A program made the translations under genes and the position numbers. This document shows positions 15,247-22,884 of a stretch of DNA of 64,000 nucleotides, in pieces. Within the stretch, counting starts at the first letter, position 1. Each line of letters starts with the position of its first letter. Under the pieces are notes generated by a model, which was given only the letters and a program-made list of their open reading frames with translations, did not search any database and was not told the origin of the DNA. Origin of the DNA: CAZGBT01 sp964524025 (GTDB taxonomy: Archaea; Aenigmatarchaeota; Aenigmatarchaeia; CG10238-14; EX4484-224). The stretch spans positions 56,532 through 120,531 of the forward strand of contig CAZGBT010000001.1 in the NCBI GenBank assembly GCA_964524025.1. Reading direction: 5' to 3'.

Positions 15247-15450
15247 TTAAAAAACTACCTCTTTCTTTAAGACTATTGCAGAGCCTCCAGCATTCCTTAT
15301 GAGTTCTGCAATTCTTTTTAGAAATTCAAGATCCTCAGATTCCCAGACAGACCTTTGGATCATTTTTGCGTTAGAATTTAATCTTCTGTTTAGGAGTACT
15401 TTAAAATAATTGAGTTTTGAAGGAAGGTCGAAGCAAAGCAAATATTTCAT
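15247..15450 (-). CDS. Small Cas2-like (ferredoxin-fold) protein, not next to CRISPR
   Basis: A 67-residue protein with the order strand-helix-strand-helix-strand expected for a minimal Cas2/VapD-type ferredoxin fold. The N-terminus KYLLCFDLPSK carries the Asp at residue 8, where Cas2 has its conserved metal-ligand Asp. MIQRSVWESE resembles the Cas2 second strand (vQ.SVfe), and LIRNAGGSAIVL follows. It is shorter than canonical Cas2 (85-100). No repeat array or other cas gene lies in the window. Expression is probably leaderless and controlled through a perfect 18-base palindrome adjoining the start codon. It could be a stand-alone nuclease, a toxin-like protein or a DNA-binding regulator that binds its own palindrome. 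The family call is pattern-based. Confidence 0.5.
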   Translation of the reverse strand: MKYLLCFDLPSKLNYFKVLLNRRLNSNAKMIQRSVWESEDLEFLKRIAELIRNAGGSAIVLKKEVVF

Positions 15451-15451
15451 T

Positions 15452-15480
15452 ATGATACAATTGTATCATGATTTATAAAT
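15452..15480 (-). promoter_or_regulatory. TATA box plus perfect 18-base palindromic operator for the Cas2-like gene
   Basis: ATGATACAATTGTATCAT (15452-15469) is a perfect palindrome that ends one base from the start codon at 15450. The self-complementary TATA-like ATTTATAAAT (15471-15480) lies 22-31 bases upstream of the same start, so transcription should begin at or next to the ATG. The palindrome then fills the space between TATA box and start site, the classic position for a repressor that blocks polymerase recruitment. Confidence 0.65.
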
Positions 15481-15551
15481 ACTTTTCTATTGTCGATTAT
15501 ATGTTTTCAAGTTAGGAAAATTTTTTAAAATTTGTTGGTTACTTTTTAATC

Positions 15552-16031
15552 ATGAGTAACTACCCTAAAGTAGCAAAATTAGAAGCAAGGCTTTACCTTT
15601 TTGAAAGGGGTGTAAGAAAAGAATTCTTACCGTTTGCTGTAATAGAAGACAGAGTAGAGTACTCGATAGGAAGAGATCCCTTCGATCTAACATTTCGAGT
15701 AAGAGTTTACAAACTAACTCCAGACCCTCAAGAAATAGCCGTTTCTTCTAATTCCGACAGGGGAGTGTCTAGGTATTATCCAGAAATAGGAAAGAAGGGT
15801 ACTGTGATAGTAAAAAGAGAGGATGATAAATTGTATGTCACCTGCCCAAACACAAGCTTCGCTAGGATAGCTGTTTGCTTAAGGGAGGAAGGAAAAATTA
15901 TAGAAGTAGAAAGGGGGGAGACTGTCCAACTTTCTTTAAGACCAGGAAGAATTGACATTTACAGAATAAGCACCACAAACGAAACATTTTTACCGCTTGC
16001 CTTTATTTTAGTGAGAGAGTATGACTTCTAA
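15552..16031 (+). CDS. Hypothetical protein, FHA-like beta-sandwich possible
   Basis: A 159-residue soluble protein, nearly all predicted strands. VEYSIGRDPFDLTFRVRV, then AVSSNSDRGVSRYYPEIG, then DDKLYVTCPNTSFARIAV, then VERGETVQLSLRPGRIDIY resembles the order of an FHA domain (GR, SR, N-S, then a Gly-rich turn before the last strands), where Arg and Ser bind phosphothreonine. The spacing is not canonical, so this is only a suggestion. It starts with ATG 15552, about 25 bases after a TTTTTTAAAATTT TATA-like stretch. Its last 11 bases overlap the next gene, implying coupled translation and joint function. Confidence 0.55.
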   Translation: MSNYPKVAKLEARLYLFERGVRKEFLPFAVIEDRVEYSIGRDPFDLTFRVRVYKLTPDPQEIAVSSNSDRGVSRYYPEIGKKGTVIVKREDDKLYVTCPNTSFARIAVCLREEGKIIEVERGETVQLSLRPGRIDIYRISTTNETFLPLAFILVREYDF

Positions 16032-16740
16032 TTTAGAAAGCGAGATAAGGAAAAGGTTAGCAGAAATGCTAACAGAAGAGTTGTATGAATTTATACGGAA
16101 TTCTAATCTTCTTCAAAAGGTTGCTGAAAAAGTAACTGGTAGAATAGCCGAGGCGATAGCTTTTCTCGAAGAAGAAGTGGAGGAAGAAGAGTTGGAAGAT
16201 ATGAAGAAAGAACTTTTCTCAATTGTTATTGCATACCTTGAAGACCCAGAACAGTTAAAGCAATTAATCTACGAACAAGTTAGAGGTTGGTGTGCTCCTT
16301 ACGATGAAACCAAAGCTAGAATAGAAGAGGAAATTAGGTTGGTTGAAAGAAAGTTTGGTGAAGATGCAGCTTATGCATATAGAGAGGCAGCTAAACTGCT
16401 TCTTCGATATGCACGAATAACAGATGAATTTTTCAAAAGGTTAACAGATATAGCAGAAAAAACAAGCATAACGAATGCCTTACAGAAAGAAACTTTATAT
16501 GCTGTGATTAGAGACATGTTTCCAACTATCGAAGATTATAAGAGATTTTTAGCAGAAGTAAAGCAGGTACGGGAGGCTTATTCAAGACAAGTCTCGCAAG
16601 CTCTGCAAATGGGCGGCAAAATGGGTCAAGCAGCAGCAATGATTTATGACGTAACTCAAGAAATATCAGCAGAACTAACAGATTTGTTCGAGGACTACTG
16701 GGAGGTAGAGTTACGTAAAATTTACGAAAGTTCTAAATAA
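16021..16740 (+). CDS. Hypothetical all-helical acidic protein, coupled to 15552-16031
   Basis: A 239-residue protein of almost entirely helical prediction, with a very acidic segment EEEVEEEELEDMKKE near residues 48-62 and long amphipathic helices afterwards. There is no membrane segment and no recognised motif. It begins inside the end of the FHA-like gene (11-base overlap), so the two form a transcript of their own between the Cas2-like gene and ArgRS. A phosphopeptide reader coupled to a helical partner would fit a signalling or cytoskeletal scaffold, but this is speculation. The codon use is more balanced than in most neighbours. The spacer that follows (16741-16940) shows nothing recognisable. 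Confidence 0.55.
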   Translation: MTSNLESEIRKRLAEMLTEELYEFIRNSNLLQKVAEKVTGRIAEAIAFLEEEVEEEELEDMKKELFSIVIAYLEDPEQLKQLIYEQVRGWCAPYDETKARIEEEIRLVERKFGEDAAYAYREAAKLLLRYARITDEFFKRLTDIAEKTSITNALQKETLYAVIRDMFPTIEDYKRFLAEVKQVREAYSRQVSQALQMGGKMGQAAAMIYDVTQEISAELTDLFEDYWEVELRKIYESSK

Positions 16741-16940
16741 GTCTACATATACTAAGCTACAAAAGAGTTCACTGTAAGAGAAATGAAAATATAAGATTTA
16801 GAGTAAAGCATTGGGTTGGTAGCTCACAATTTATTTAAGCAATAATATTAGAATCAACATAACACTTAGTTAATTGTCGAGTGTAACTAAAAGTCTTCTT
16901 GTTTTTTATCGCTATTTTATTCTTAGATCGTAGGAGGATG

Positions 16941-18809
16941 TTACATTCTTCCTAATTTTTCGATTCCAATCAAATCAAAACCTATTTCAAAAACATTTTT
17001 TATACATTCGAGTAAAGTCAACCTAAAATTCCTAATTTTTTCCTCGCTTTTTATTATCGGATGTTTTTCATAAAACTCGTTAAAAATAGTTGCTAGCTTG
17101 AAAAGATATTCGCATAGATAATGCAGCTTTAACTCTTCATAACATTTTTTGATAAGCCAAGGAAATTGGAACAATAGCCTTAAAATTTTCCTTTCCTCCT
17201 CTTCCAGCTTTTCTGCTTCAAATTCTCTTTCAAATTTTCCTGCTTTTCTAAAAACGCTGCAAATTCTTGTATAAGCGTATTGCAAATAAGGGGCTGTATT
17301 TCCTTTCAATTCCAAAGCTTTATCCATATCAAAAATTAGCAACCTCTCTGGAGAAATTTTAAGCATTTCGTAGCGAATTGAAGAAATTGCTAAAGCTTTA
17401 GCAACTTTTTCTATAAATTCTTCGCTTTCTTCTGGATTCCTTTTTCTAGTTTCTTCCCTAGCCTTTTTAAACAATGCATTAAACAAATCGTCTGCGTTAA
17501 CAAAAATCCCCTTTCTTCCAGACATATGAACGAATTCTTTATCAGTTTCTATCCCAAGTTCTTTAGCAGTTTTTTTGCTTAAAGAAACTACTTCATATGC
17601 ATAATGGATATACTTAGCTTTTTTTCCGATAAGTTTCAAAGCTGTAGAAACAACTTCTTGCTCATACTTCTGCCTTACATCTATCACGTTAACAGAAATC
17701 TCTGCTTTGTTGAAAATTGGATGCTTTTCCAAACCATTAGTGCAAGTTTCCCAGAGGATTTTTCCGTTTGGTTGCTTTACAAATTTTCTATAACCAAAAT
17801 CAAAATCTATTAAGCCATGCTTCCATAAAGCAAAAGCTATATCGCTTGCTGCATAAACTTTCGTTCCATCGCTTCTTACCAAAATTTTATCGGCATCTTT
17901 CAGTCCTTTAAATTCTGGCAAATCAGAAAGTTTTAGAAGCCAGCACCCACTTTTGCTTCCGCTTTCAGCAAGATATACAAAATTTTTCTGTTTTAACCAC
18001 TCAAAAACTTTTTCCCAAAATTTTGAATAAATTATGTCAGTTTCTCTTACTAGCAAATCGTAAAATATTCCTAGATTCCATAAAGTTTTAAGCTGCTCTT
18101 TTATTACTTTGCTAGCTATTTCTCTGTTAAACTTTGCTATCTCACTATCTTTCCTCTCTATTTCTTTAATTATCTTCTTCTTTTCTTCTAATAACTCAGG
18201 TTTTTCTTCGTATAACTTATTAACTTTTACATAAATTTCGTTTCCACAATAATGATCGAATTTCATACCTTCTTTCTCTAAGGGAAATCCTAAAATTTTA
18301 AAGCCAACTATCAAATCTGCCATTTGGCTTCCGGCATCGTTTATGTAGTTTATAACAATAACTTCGTTACCTATCCAACTTAAAAACCTTGCTAAGGAAT
18401 CTCCTAAACAAGCATTCCTTATATGACCTATATGCAAAGCTTTGTTAGGATTTACGCTTGTATGCTCAACTATTATTCTTTTTCTCTCCACATAAGGCTT
18501 TCCATAAAAATTTCCAGCTTCGAGAATTTCTTTTAGTAATTTTTTAGAAATTTCTTCCCAGTTTAAGAAGAAATTTATGTAGCCAGATTTTTCTTCTATT
18601 TTTTCAACAAATTCAGGTTTTTCTATTTTTCTGCTAATTTCTTTTACTATTTCGCTTGGACTTTTCTTCAATTTTTTTGCTAGGATAAAAGCTAGGTTGG
18701 TCGAAAAATCTCCAAATTCTTCTTTTGGAATTATTACTTCAAACTTCTCATCAAATTTTGCTAAGTTCTTTTTAATAGAGGATTCTATCTCAAAGAACAA
18801 CCAACTCAT
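16941..18809 (-). CDS. argS: Arginyl-tRNA synthetase
   Basis: A class Ia synthetase of 622 residues. The N-terminal Arg-specific add-1 domain (residues 1-110, containing GDFSTNLAFILAKKL) recognises the tRNA D loop. The catalytic core has NPNKALHIGHIRN with the HIGH motif near residue 128, and a diverged second signature, HMSGRKGIFV, in place of KMSKS, as is common in ArgRS. The C-terminal DALR anticodon-binding domain starts near 500 (NTAPYLQYAYTRI) and ends with GFDLIGIEKLGRM. Length and domains are complete. It is monocistronic and divergent from ftsZ by 259 bases. Confidence 0.96.
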   Translation of the reverse strand: MSWLFFEIESSIKKNLAKFDEKFEVIIPKEEFGDFSTNLAFILAKKLKKSPSEIVKEISRKIEKPEFVEKIEEKSGYINFFLNWEEISKKLLKEILEAGNFYGKPYVERKRIIVEHTSVNPNKALHIGHIRNACLGDSLARFLSWIGNEVIVINYINDAGSQMADLIVGFKILGFPLEKEGMKFDHYCGNEIYVKVNKLYEEKPELLEEKKKIIKEIERKDSEIAKFNREIASKVIKEQLKTLWNLGIFYDLLVRETDIIYSKFWEKVFEWLKQKNFVYLAESGSKSGCWLLKLSDLPEFKGLKDADKILVRSDGTKVYAASDIAFALWKHGLIDFDFGYRKFVKQPNGKILWETCTNGLEKHPIFNKAEISVNVIDVRQKYEQEVVSTALKLIGKKAKYIHYAYEVVSLSKKTAKELGIETDKEFVHMSGRKGIFVNADDLFNALFKKAREETRKRNPEESEEFIEKVAKALAISSIRYEMLKISPERLLIFDMDKALELKGNTAPYLQYAYTRICSVFRKAGKFEREFEAEKLEEEERKILRLLFQFPWLIKKCYEELKLHYLCEYLFKLATIFNEFYEKHPIIKSEEKIRNFRLTLLECIKNVFEIGFDLIGIEKLGRM

Positions 18810-19027
18810 AATTTAGGTTAAGAGATTTTTACAATACATAAGTTAAGATTTAGTTGATATTATTCATTAAAATTTATATTTTATAATAAATATTGGATAA
18901 ATCAAATATAACAAACAATCATAAATCTATAAATTAGACTCTTTCCTAACAATTATTACCCCCTGCTAGAATCGGGCACTCAAATTTCTAGTTCTCAAAC
19001 AACTCAAAAGAAAATAGGTAAAACCTG

Positions 19028-19062
19028 TATAAAAAAATTTCGGTTTGGAAGAATATAGGTGA
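19028..19062 (+). promoter_or_regulatory. ftsZ promoter and Shine-Dalgarno
   Basis: TATAAAAAAA at 19028-19037 lies about 32-41 bases before the ftsZ ATG (19069), and a GGTGA element at about 19058-19062 lies six bases before it. Unlike the many leaderless genes in the window, ftsZ thus seems to have a short leader with a ribosome-binding site. Confidence 0.5.
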
Positions 19063-19068
19063 AAGAAA

Positions 19069-20223
19069 ATGGATAGCATAATAAGAAGAGCGCTAGAAGC
19101 AAGCTTAAAGGAAGAGGAAAATCCAATCAAGAGATTTTCGATTAGCCCAACTAGCGGAGTGATTTCTAAAGAGGTTGATTATTATAAGCTTGTAGAGCAA
19201 GAATTTGGATTTTCTGTTAAGAAAGCAAGGATATGCGTTGTAGGCTGCGGAGGAGCAGGTAACAATACAGTTACTAGATTGACAGAAATGGGTATAGAAG
19301 GTGCTTATACAGTAGCTATCAATACAGATGCAAAACATTTGGCTATTACAAAAGCTGATAAGAAGATCCTGATAGGAAAAGAATTAACAAAGGGTTTGGG
19401 AGCTGGAGGTTTTCCAGAAATTGGTAGAAAAGCTGCTGAAGAATCTAGGAATGAAATTAAAGAAGCAATAGAAGGTGTTGACTTACTTTTTGCAATAGCA
19501 GGTTTGGGTAAAGGAACAGGAACAGGTAGCATTCCAGTAGTTTGTGAGATAGCTAAATCTATGGGAGCTCTAGTCATTGCGGTAGTTACAATGCCTTTCA
19601 AAATAGAAGGAGCAAGGGTTGCTAAAGCAGAAGAAGGTTTGGCAGCTTTAAGAGAGGTTTGCGACACAGCTATAGTCATAGAGAATGACCGCTTGTTGAA
19701 ATATGCTGGTAATTTAAGCATTCAGCAAGCATTTGCAGTTGCAGATGAATTAATAGCAAGCATGGTTAAGGGTATAACAGAAACTATTACTTTGCCTAGC
19801 TTAGTAAACCTAGATTTTGCTGATGTAAAAGCAGTTATGCAGTCTGGTGGAGTAGCAGCTATAGGAGTTGGCGAATCGAATTCTAGCGATAGAGCGAAAG
19901 ATGCTATAACAAAAGCTTTGACAAATCCATTGCTAGAAGTCGATTATACAGGAGCTACAGGAGCTTTGATTCATATAACAGGAGGCCCAGACCTTAAGCT
20001 AGAAGAAGTTAACTTGATAGGAGAGACTGTCTCTCAATTCTTAGACCCAAGCGCTCAAGTATTCTGGGGTGCAAGGATTTTGCCAGAATTTGAAGGAAAA
20101 GTTCAGGTTATTACAATTATAACTGGGGTAAAATCTCCATACATTCTAGGTCCAACCAAGAAAGAGGAATATCCTTTAGCAAGAGAGATTAGCAGATCGT
20201 TAGGGATAGAGATACTAAGGTAG
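19069..20223 (+). CDS. ftsZ: Cell division protein FtsZ
   Basis: Tubulin-superfamily GTPase that forms the division ring. The 384-residue protein has a 50-residue N-terminal extension, then the nucleotide-binding loops CVVGCGGAGNNTVTRL and VAINTDAKHL. The T4 signature is AGLGKGTGTGS, and the T7 catalytic loop NLDFADVKAVM is intact (Asp249, Asp252). The C-terminal domain ends soon after ITGVKSPYILGP, with no long acidic tail. Oddly, residue 148 in the T4 loop is Lys, where nearly all FtsZ proteins have Gly (GLGGGTGTG). The overall sequence is closest to archaeal FtsZ1. It is followed after 4 bases by a 22-codon acidic frame, with a PRC-barrel gene 1.1 kb away. Confidence 0.95.
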   Translation: MDSIIRRALEASLKEEENPIKRFSISPTSGVISKEVDYYKLVEQEFGFSVKKARICVVGCGGAGNNTVTRLTEMGIEGAYTVAINTDAKHLAITKADKKILIGKELTKGLGAGGFPEIGRKAAEESRNEIKEAIEGVDLLFAIAGLGKGTGTGSIPVVCEIAKSMGALVIAVVTMPFKIEGARVAKAEEGLAALREVCDTAIVIENDRLLKYAGNLSIQQAFAVADELIASMVKGITETITLPSLVNLDFADVKAVMQSGGVAAIGVGESNSSDRAKDAITKALTNPLLEVDYTGATGALIHITGGPDLKLEEVNLIGETVSQFLDPSAQVFWGARILPEFEGKVQVITIITGVKSPYILGPTKKEEYPLAREISRSLGIEILR

Positions 20224-20227
20224 GAGC

Positions 20228-20296
20228 ATGAGAGATTACTTTGAAGACGAAATCTGGGACCCGATGAAGGACGAAGAGGATGAACTAGGGATATAG
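20228..20296 (+). CDS. Possible acidic microprotein downstream of ftsZ
   Basis: A 22-codon frame, ATG 20228 to TAG 20296, begins 4 bases after the ftsZ stop, with the sequence TAGGAGCATG giving a possible Shine-Dalgarno overlapping that stop. The peptide starts MRDYFEDEIWDP and ends DEEDELGI, with ten acidic residues and a hydrophobic end. FtsZ interaction peptides are often acidic and amphipathic, so a small partner is conceivable. It could also be chance; length alone gives no support. Confidence 0.3.
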   Translation: MRDYFEDEIWDPMKDEEDELGI

Positions 20297-20347
20297 GGAG
20301 ACTTTTTCTTTTCTTTTTTAAATTTTTAATGAAAAACTTTTAAGAGA

Positions 20348-21304
20348 ATGGTCTCGGTAGTGATAAGAAGAGAAATAAATCCGCATATTTCTGAACTACT
20401 TAAGGAATCATTAGAATTTTGGGGATCGGAGCTTTTATATGAATCTTCTTCGATAGACGTTTACTTCGGAGAAGATGAGACAGTTTGCAGCAGATTGGCT
20501 TCACAAATTTTCCAGCGGTATAGTGCACCATGGATTAGAGTGTTTGCTATTTTTCCTTCTGATTACTTGGATAGCTCAAAGAGAATTTCAAAGCATCGGT
20601 ATGTTCTCTTAATTAATAATAGAAAATTCAGAACGTTAACAAGTTACGAATCTATTAGCGGTTTGGCATTACATGCTTGTAGCCATTTTCTTTATCAAGA
20701 AGAGAAAGGAGAAACTGTTGGAATAAAAGATTTGGTTGAGCTAATCAAACTTTCTGACCAGTTCGCATGGGTTGCTGAAGAAGCCTCAGAAGAATTTTGT
20801 GTTATAAGAAGAAGTCTTGAACATTCAAAAAGCGCGAAAGCTGTTACTATGGCTCTTTATTGGGAGATGGACAATGACGCATTAACATCGGTAAGAAGGG
20901 ATATATCGAAACTCCAACTTCAATACGCTAAATTAATAGGTAAGGATAAAACTTTTAGATTAAATCTGAATTCTCTTATATGTAGCGCAACCATAAAAGC
21001 TGCAAGACGTCGAGCTTTATCACCGTCTTATGTTCCAAATTCTTTTTACAGGAGAGCTAGGAAGCTTTACGATGAAGCAAGAAAACTGGACAGAAAAGTT
21101 TTCAATGGGGCAATTGAGTTGCTACGCAAGAAAAGGAAAAGAAGGAAGCAAATCGATTTTGACAGAATTAGAAGAAAATTTGGAATTTATATGGAGGTAG
21201 TAGACACTGTGCTAGAGGAGGTAACAGAAGAAGTTCTTAGAGATCCGTATTTTGTTTACCTGAAGCTAGTTGAAATAAGAAATAGGTATATGTATCTCTT
21301 GTGA
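20348..21304 (+). CDS. Hypothetical protein with a degenerate zincin-like motif (HACSH)
   Basis: A 318-residue protein. Its first half looks like a compact metalloprotease fold: strands RYVLLINNRKF, a helix carrying LALHACSHFLYQEE with HACSH (residues 109-113) where zincins have HExxH, then AWVAEEASEEF where a third ligand Glu would sit. The catalytic Glu position is Ala, so peptidase activity is unlikely although zinc binding could remain. The second half is basic and helical (RRARKLYDEARKLDRK, LLRKKRKRRKQIDF), perhaps nucleic-acid or membrane contacting. It lies in the ftsZ neighbourhood, same strand, 124 bases after ftsZ. Another zincin-like gene with a different broken motif is at 22885. 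Function unknown. Confidence 0.55.
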   Translation: MVSVVIRREINPHISELLKESLEFWGSELLYESSSIDVYFGEDETVCSRLASQIFQRYSAPWIRVFAIFPSDYLDSSKRISKHRYVLLINNRKFRTLTSYESISGLALHACSHFLYQEEKGETVGIKDLVELIKLSDQFAWVAEEASEEFCVIRRSLEHSKSAKAVTMALYWEMDNDALTSVRRDISKLQLQYAKLIGKDKTFRLNLNSLICSATIKAARRRALSPSYVPNSFYRRARKLYDEARKLDRKVFNGAIELLRKKRKRRKQIDFDRIRRKFGIYMEVVDTVLEEVTEEVLRDPYFVYLKLVEIRNRYMYLL

Positions 21305-21349
21305 CGGATAAGAACAATCTTTAGAGTTTAATGAAATATCTTTTGAACT

Positions 21350-21640
21350 TTATTCTTCTGAAATTTCTTCAACTTCTGGACTTAATTCAGCGCTTATTAT
21401 ATGCCTTATTATTACTATATCTCCAACCGCTTGAACCATCGAATAAGGAACTATAATCCCTTTCTTCCCTCCAAGCATTTTGTCTAGCATCGATCCTTTA
21501 GCGACTTCTATTACTAGAGATTTTATCTTAAACCTCGTTAAGTCCAGTTCGCAGTCCTTTACTTTTCCGCAGTAAAAGCCTTTCGATGTGAATACATCTT
21601 TTTCTATTAAGTCAGTTAACGATTGAACGGTTATTGGCAT
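21350..21640 (-). CDS. PRC-barrel domain protein, CdpB-like
   Basis: A 96-residue single PRC barrel: SLTDLIEKDVFTSKGFYCGKVKDCELD, marked as residues 7-33, then FKIKSLVIEV, KMLGGKKGIIVPYSMVQAVGDIVII, and an acidic tail ELSPEVEEISEE. Small archaeal PRC-barrel proteins of this size (CdpB) have been shown to be cell division proteins that work with FtsZ and SepF in haloarchaea. The location 1.1 kb from ftsZ supports that role here, as inference. It is encoded on the opposite strand between two unknown genes. No sepF gene is recognisable in the window. Confidence 0.75.
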   Translation of the reverse strand: MPITVQSLTDLIEKDVFTSKGFYCGKVKDCELDLTRFKIKSLVIEVAKGSMLDKMLGGKKGIIVPYSMVQAVGDIVIIRHIISAELSPEVEEISEE

Positions 21641-21763
21641 AATAATAAATCAAAAACTTAGATTATAAAATTTTGTTACCTTGGCATCCAGATCGGCAGA
21701 TTAAAATCAAATCGCTTGGCTTTTAAAAGACGTAATTTTACTTCCAAATTCTAATTTGAATAT

Positions 21764-22231
21764 GTGAAGCAATTTTTCCTCGCTTATTATTCGGCTATAA
21801 GTTATTTCCTAATACTTAATGCAGCAATAGCTTCCCTTACAATAGCCCTTCACGAATTTGGCCACTATTATATTGGTCTTTTATTCGATTGTGAAGGGAA
21901 AGTTGTACTTTTTGAACCTGGCAGAGGAACTTATACAGCTTTAAATTGTGGAAAAAATGTTAAGGAAGAAATTTTAGCATTAGGAGCATTTGTTTTTACC
22001 TTTCCATTAGCTCTAATCCTTGCTTCCGCAAAAGATGTTCCAGAGAAATATTTTAGTTATGTGATCGTTGGTCTTACTTTATCAACTGCTTCTTTAGATA
22101 TTTTAAAAATCATCAAAATTTCTTGGTTTCAAATATTGTTTCATTTGGTTGGTATGTTGCTTATAGTAAGGGGAGAAATAAAACTAGTTGAAGAAAAGAT
22201 TTTGGAAATAGAGAGAAGTGTTGTATATTAA
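21764..22231 (+). CDS. M50-like (site-2-protease-type) membrane metallopeptidase
   Basis: A 155-residue membrane protein with four hydrophobic segments. The first long helix contains IALHEFGHYYIGLL, with HEFGH at residues 30-34, the HExxH zinc motif of intramembrane M50 peptidases. The LDG-type third-ligand motif of M50 may be represented by STASLDILKI near residue 115. It is much smaller than typical S2P (350+) and lacks a PDZ domain. The start is GTG 21764; an overlapping ATG is out of frame. The GTPase gene begins 3 bases after its stop and the zincin-like gene follows, so the three form one operon, probably at the membrane. Activity is predicted from the motif only. Confidence 0.65.
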   Translation: MKQFFLAYYSAISYFLILNAAIASLTIALHEFGHYYIGLLFDCEGKVVLFEPGRGTYTALNCGKNVKEEILALGAFVFTFPLALILASAKDVPEKYFSYVIVGLTLSTASLDILKIIKISWFQILFHLVGMLLIVRGEIKLVEEKILEIERSVVY

Positions 22232-22234
22232 AGT

Positions 22235-22879
22235 TTGCGTTTGAAGATTTATTTAGAGAAAATGTATACATTTACGGAGCCTATTTCACTAGCTGGTTTA
22301 CTCCTGTCCTTTTTGACTATGCTAACGGTTTTAGTTTATCTAACCTATTTTTTCCATAGAAGGAAGAGAATACTCGAATTTAAGAAGCTACCAACGTTGT
22401 TAATAGTTGGATTGCCTAATACAGGGAGAAGCTTCTTGATGAAAGCTTTAGCTGGAGGCAGACCAACTTTTTTCGATAAGCTATTGAATTTTAATTACGT
22501 CGATCTAGATTATAACGGAAAACTTGCTGTTAGAATTTTAGATCATGTCGCCCTTTCTTCGCATCAAGTTTTCGATAAGAGCGTTATAAACGACATGAAA
22601 AATGTGAACCCATTAGCTATAATTGGAGTAATTGACGTTTCTAAATATTCCGATCCTTTGGAAAAACAAATTGAGTTTATTTTAAAAATGAGGGAATTTT
22701 TTAGCGACAAACCATTTTACATAGTTGCTAACAAAATTGATGAAACTAGCGAGAGCAAAGTAAGGAAAATAGAGGAGCAGTTTGGGAAGGTTTATAGGAT
22801 AAGATGGAACTCCCCAGAGGACGTTTTAACTCTTAAGAAAGACATTCTTAAATTTTTAGGAATTCCTAGTCAAAAATAA
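22235..22879 (+). CDS. Membrane-anchored Ras-like/SR-beta-like GTPase with an altered P-loop
   Basis: A 214-residue protein with one N-terminal membrane helix (residues 16-40), a basic stop-transfer sequence (HRRKRILEFKK) and a small GTPase domain on the cytosolic side. The P-loop is GLPNTGRS (residues 59-66), with Arg65 in place of the usual Lys. VDLDYNGKLAVRILDH stands where the G3 region is expected, and VANKIDE is a good G4 motif. This layout recalls SR-beta and Arf/Sar1 relatives. The start is TTG 22235, or ATG 22262 if the initial nine residues are not used. It is the middle gene of the operon with the M50-like protease and the pseudo-zincin. Nucleotide binding may be weakened; a regulatory switch is inferred. 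Confidence 0.65.
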   Translation: MRLKIYLEKMYTFTEPISLAGLLLSFLTMLTVLVYLTYFFHRRKRILEFKKLPTLLIVGLPNTGRSFLMKALAGGRPTFFDKLLNFNYVDLDYNGKLAVRILDHVALSSHQVFDKSVINDMKNVNPLAIIGVIDVSKYSDPLEKQIEFILKMREFFSDKPFYIVANKIDETSESKVRKIEEQFGKVYRIRWNSPEDVLTLKKDILKFLGIPSQK

Positions 22880-22884
22880 AATTA

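Noticed and set aside
15247..15450. CRISPR locus
   Set aside because: Apart from the Cas2-like gene there are no direct repeats, no cas1 and no other cas gene anywhere in the window.
18810..19027. RNA gene or regulatory RNA in the ArgRS-ftsZ spacer
   Set aside because: No tRNA-like or stable stem pattern visible; AT-rich promoter-like sequence only.
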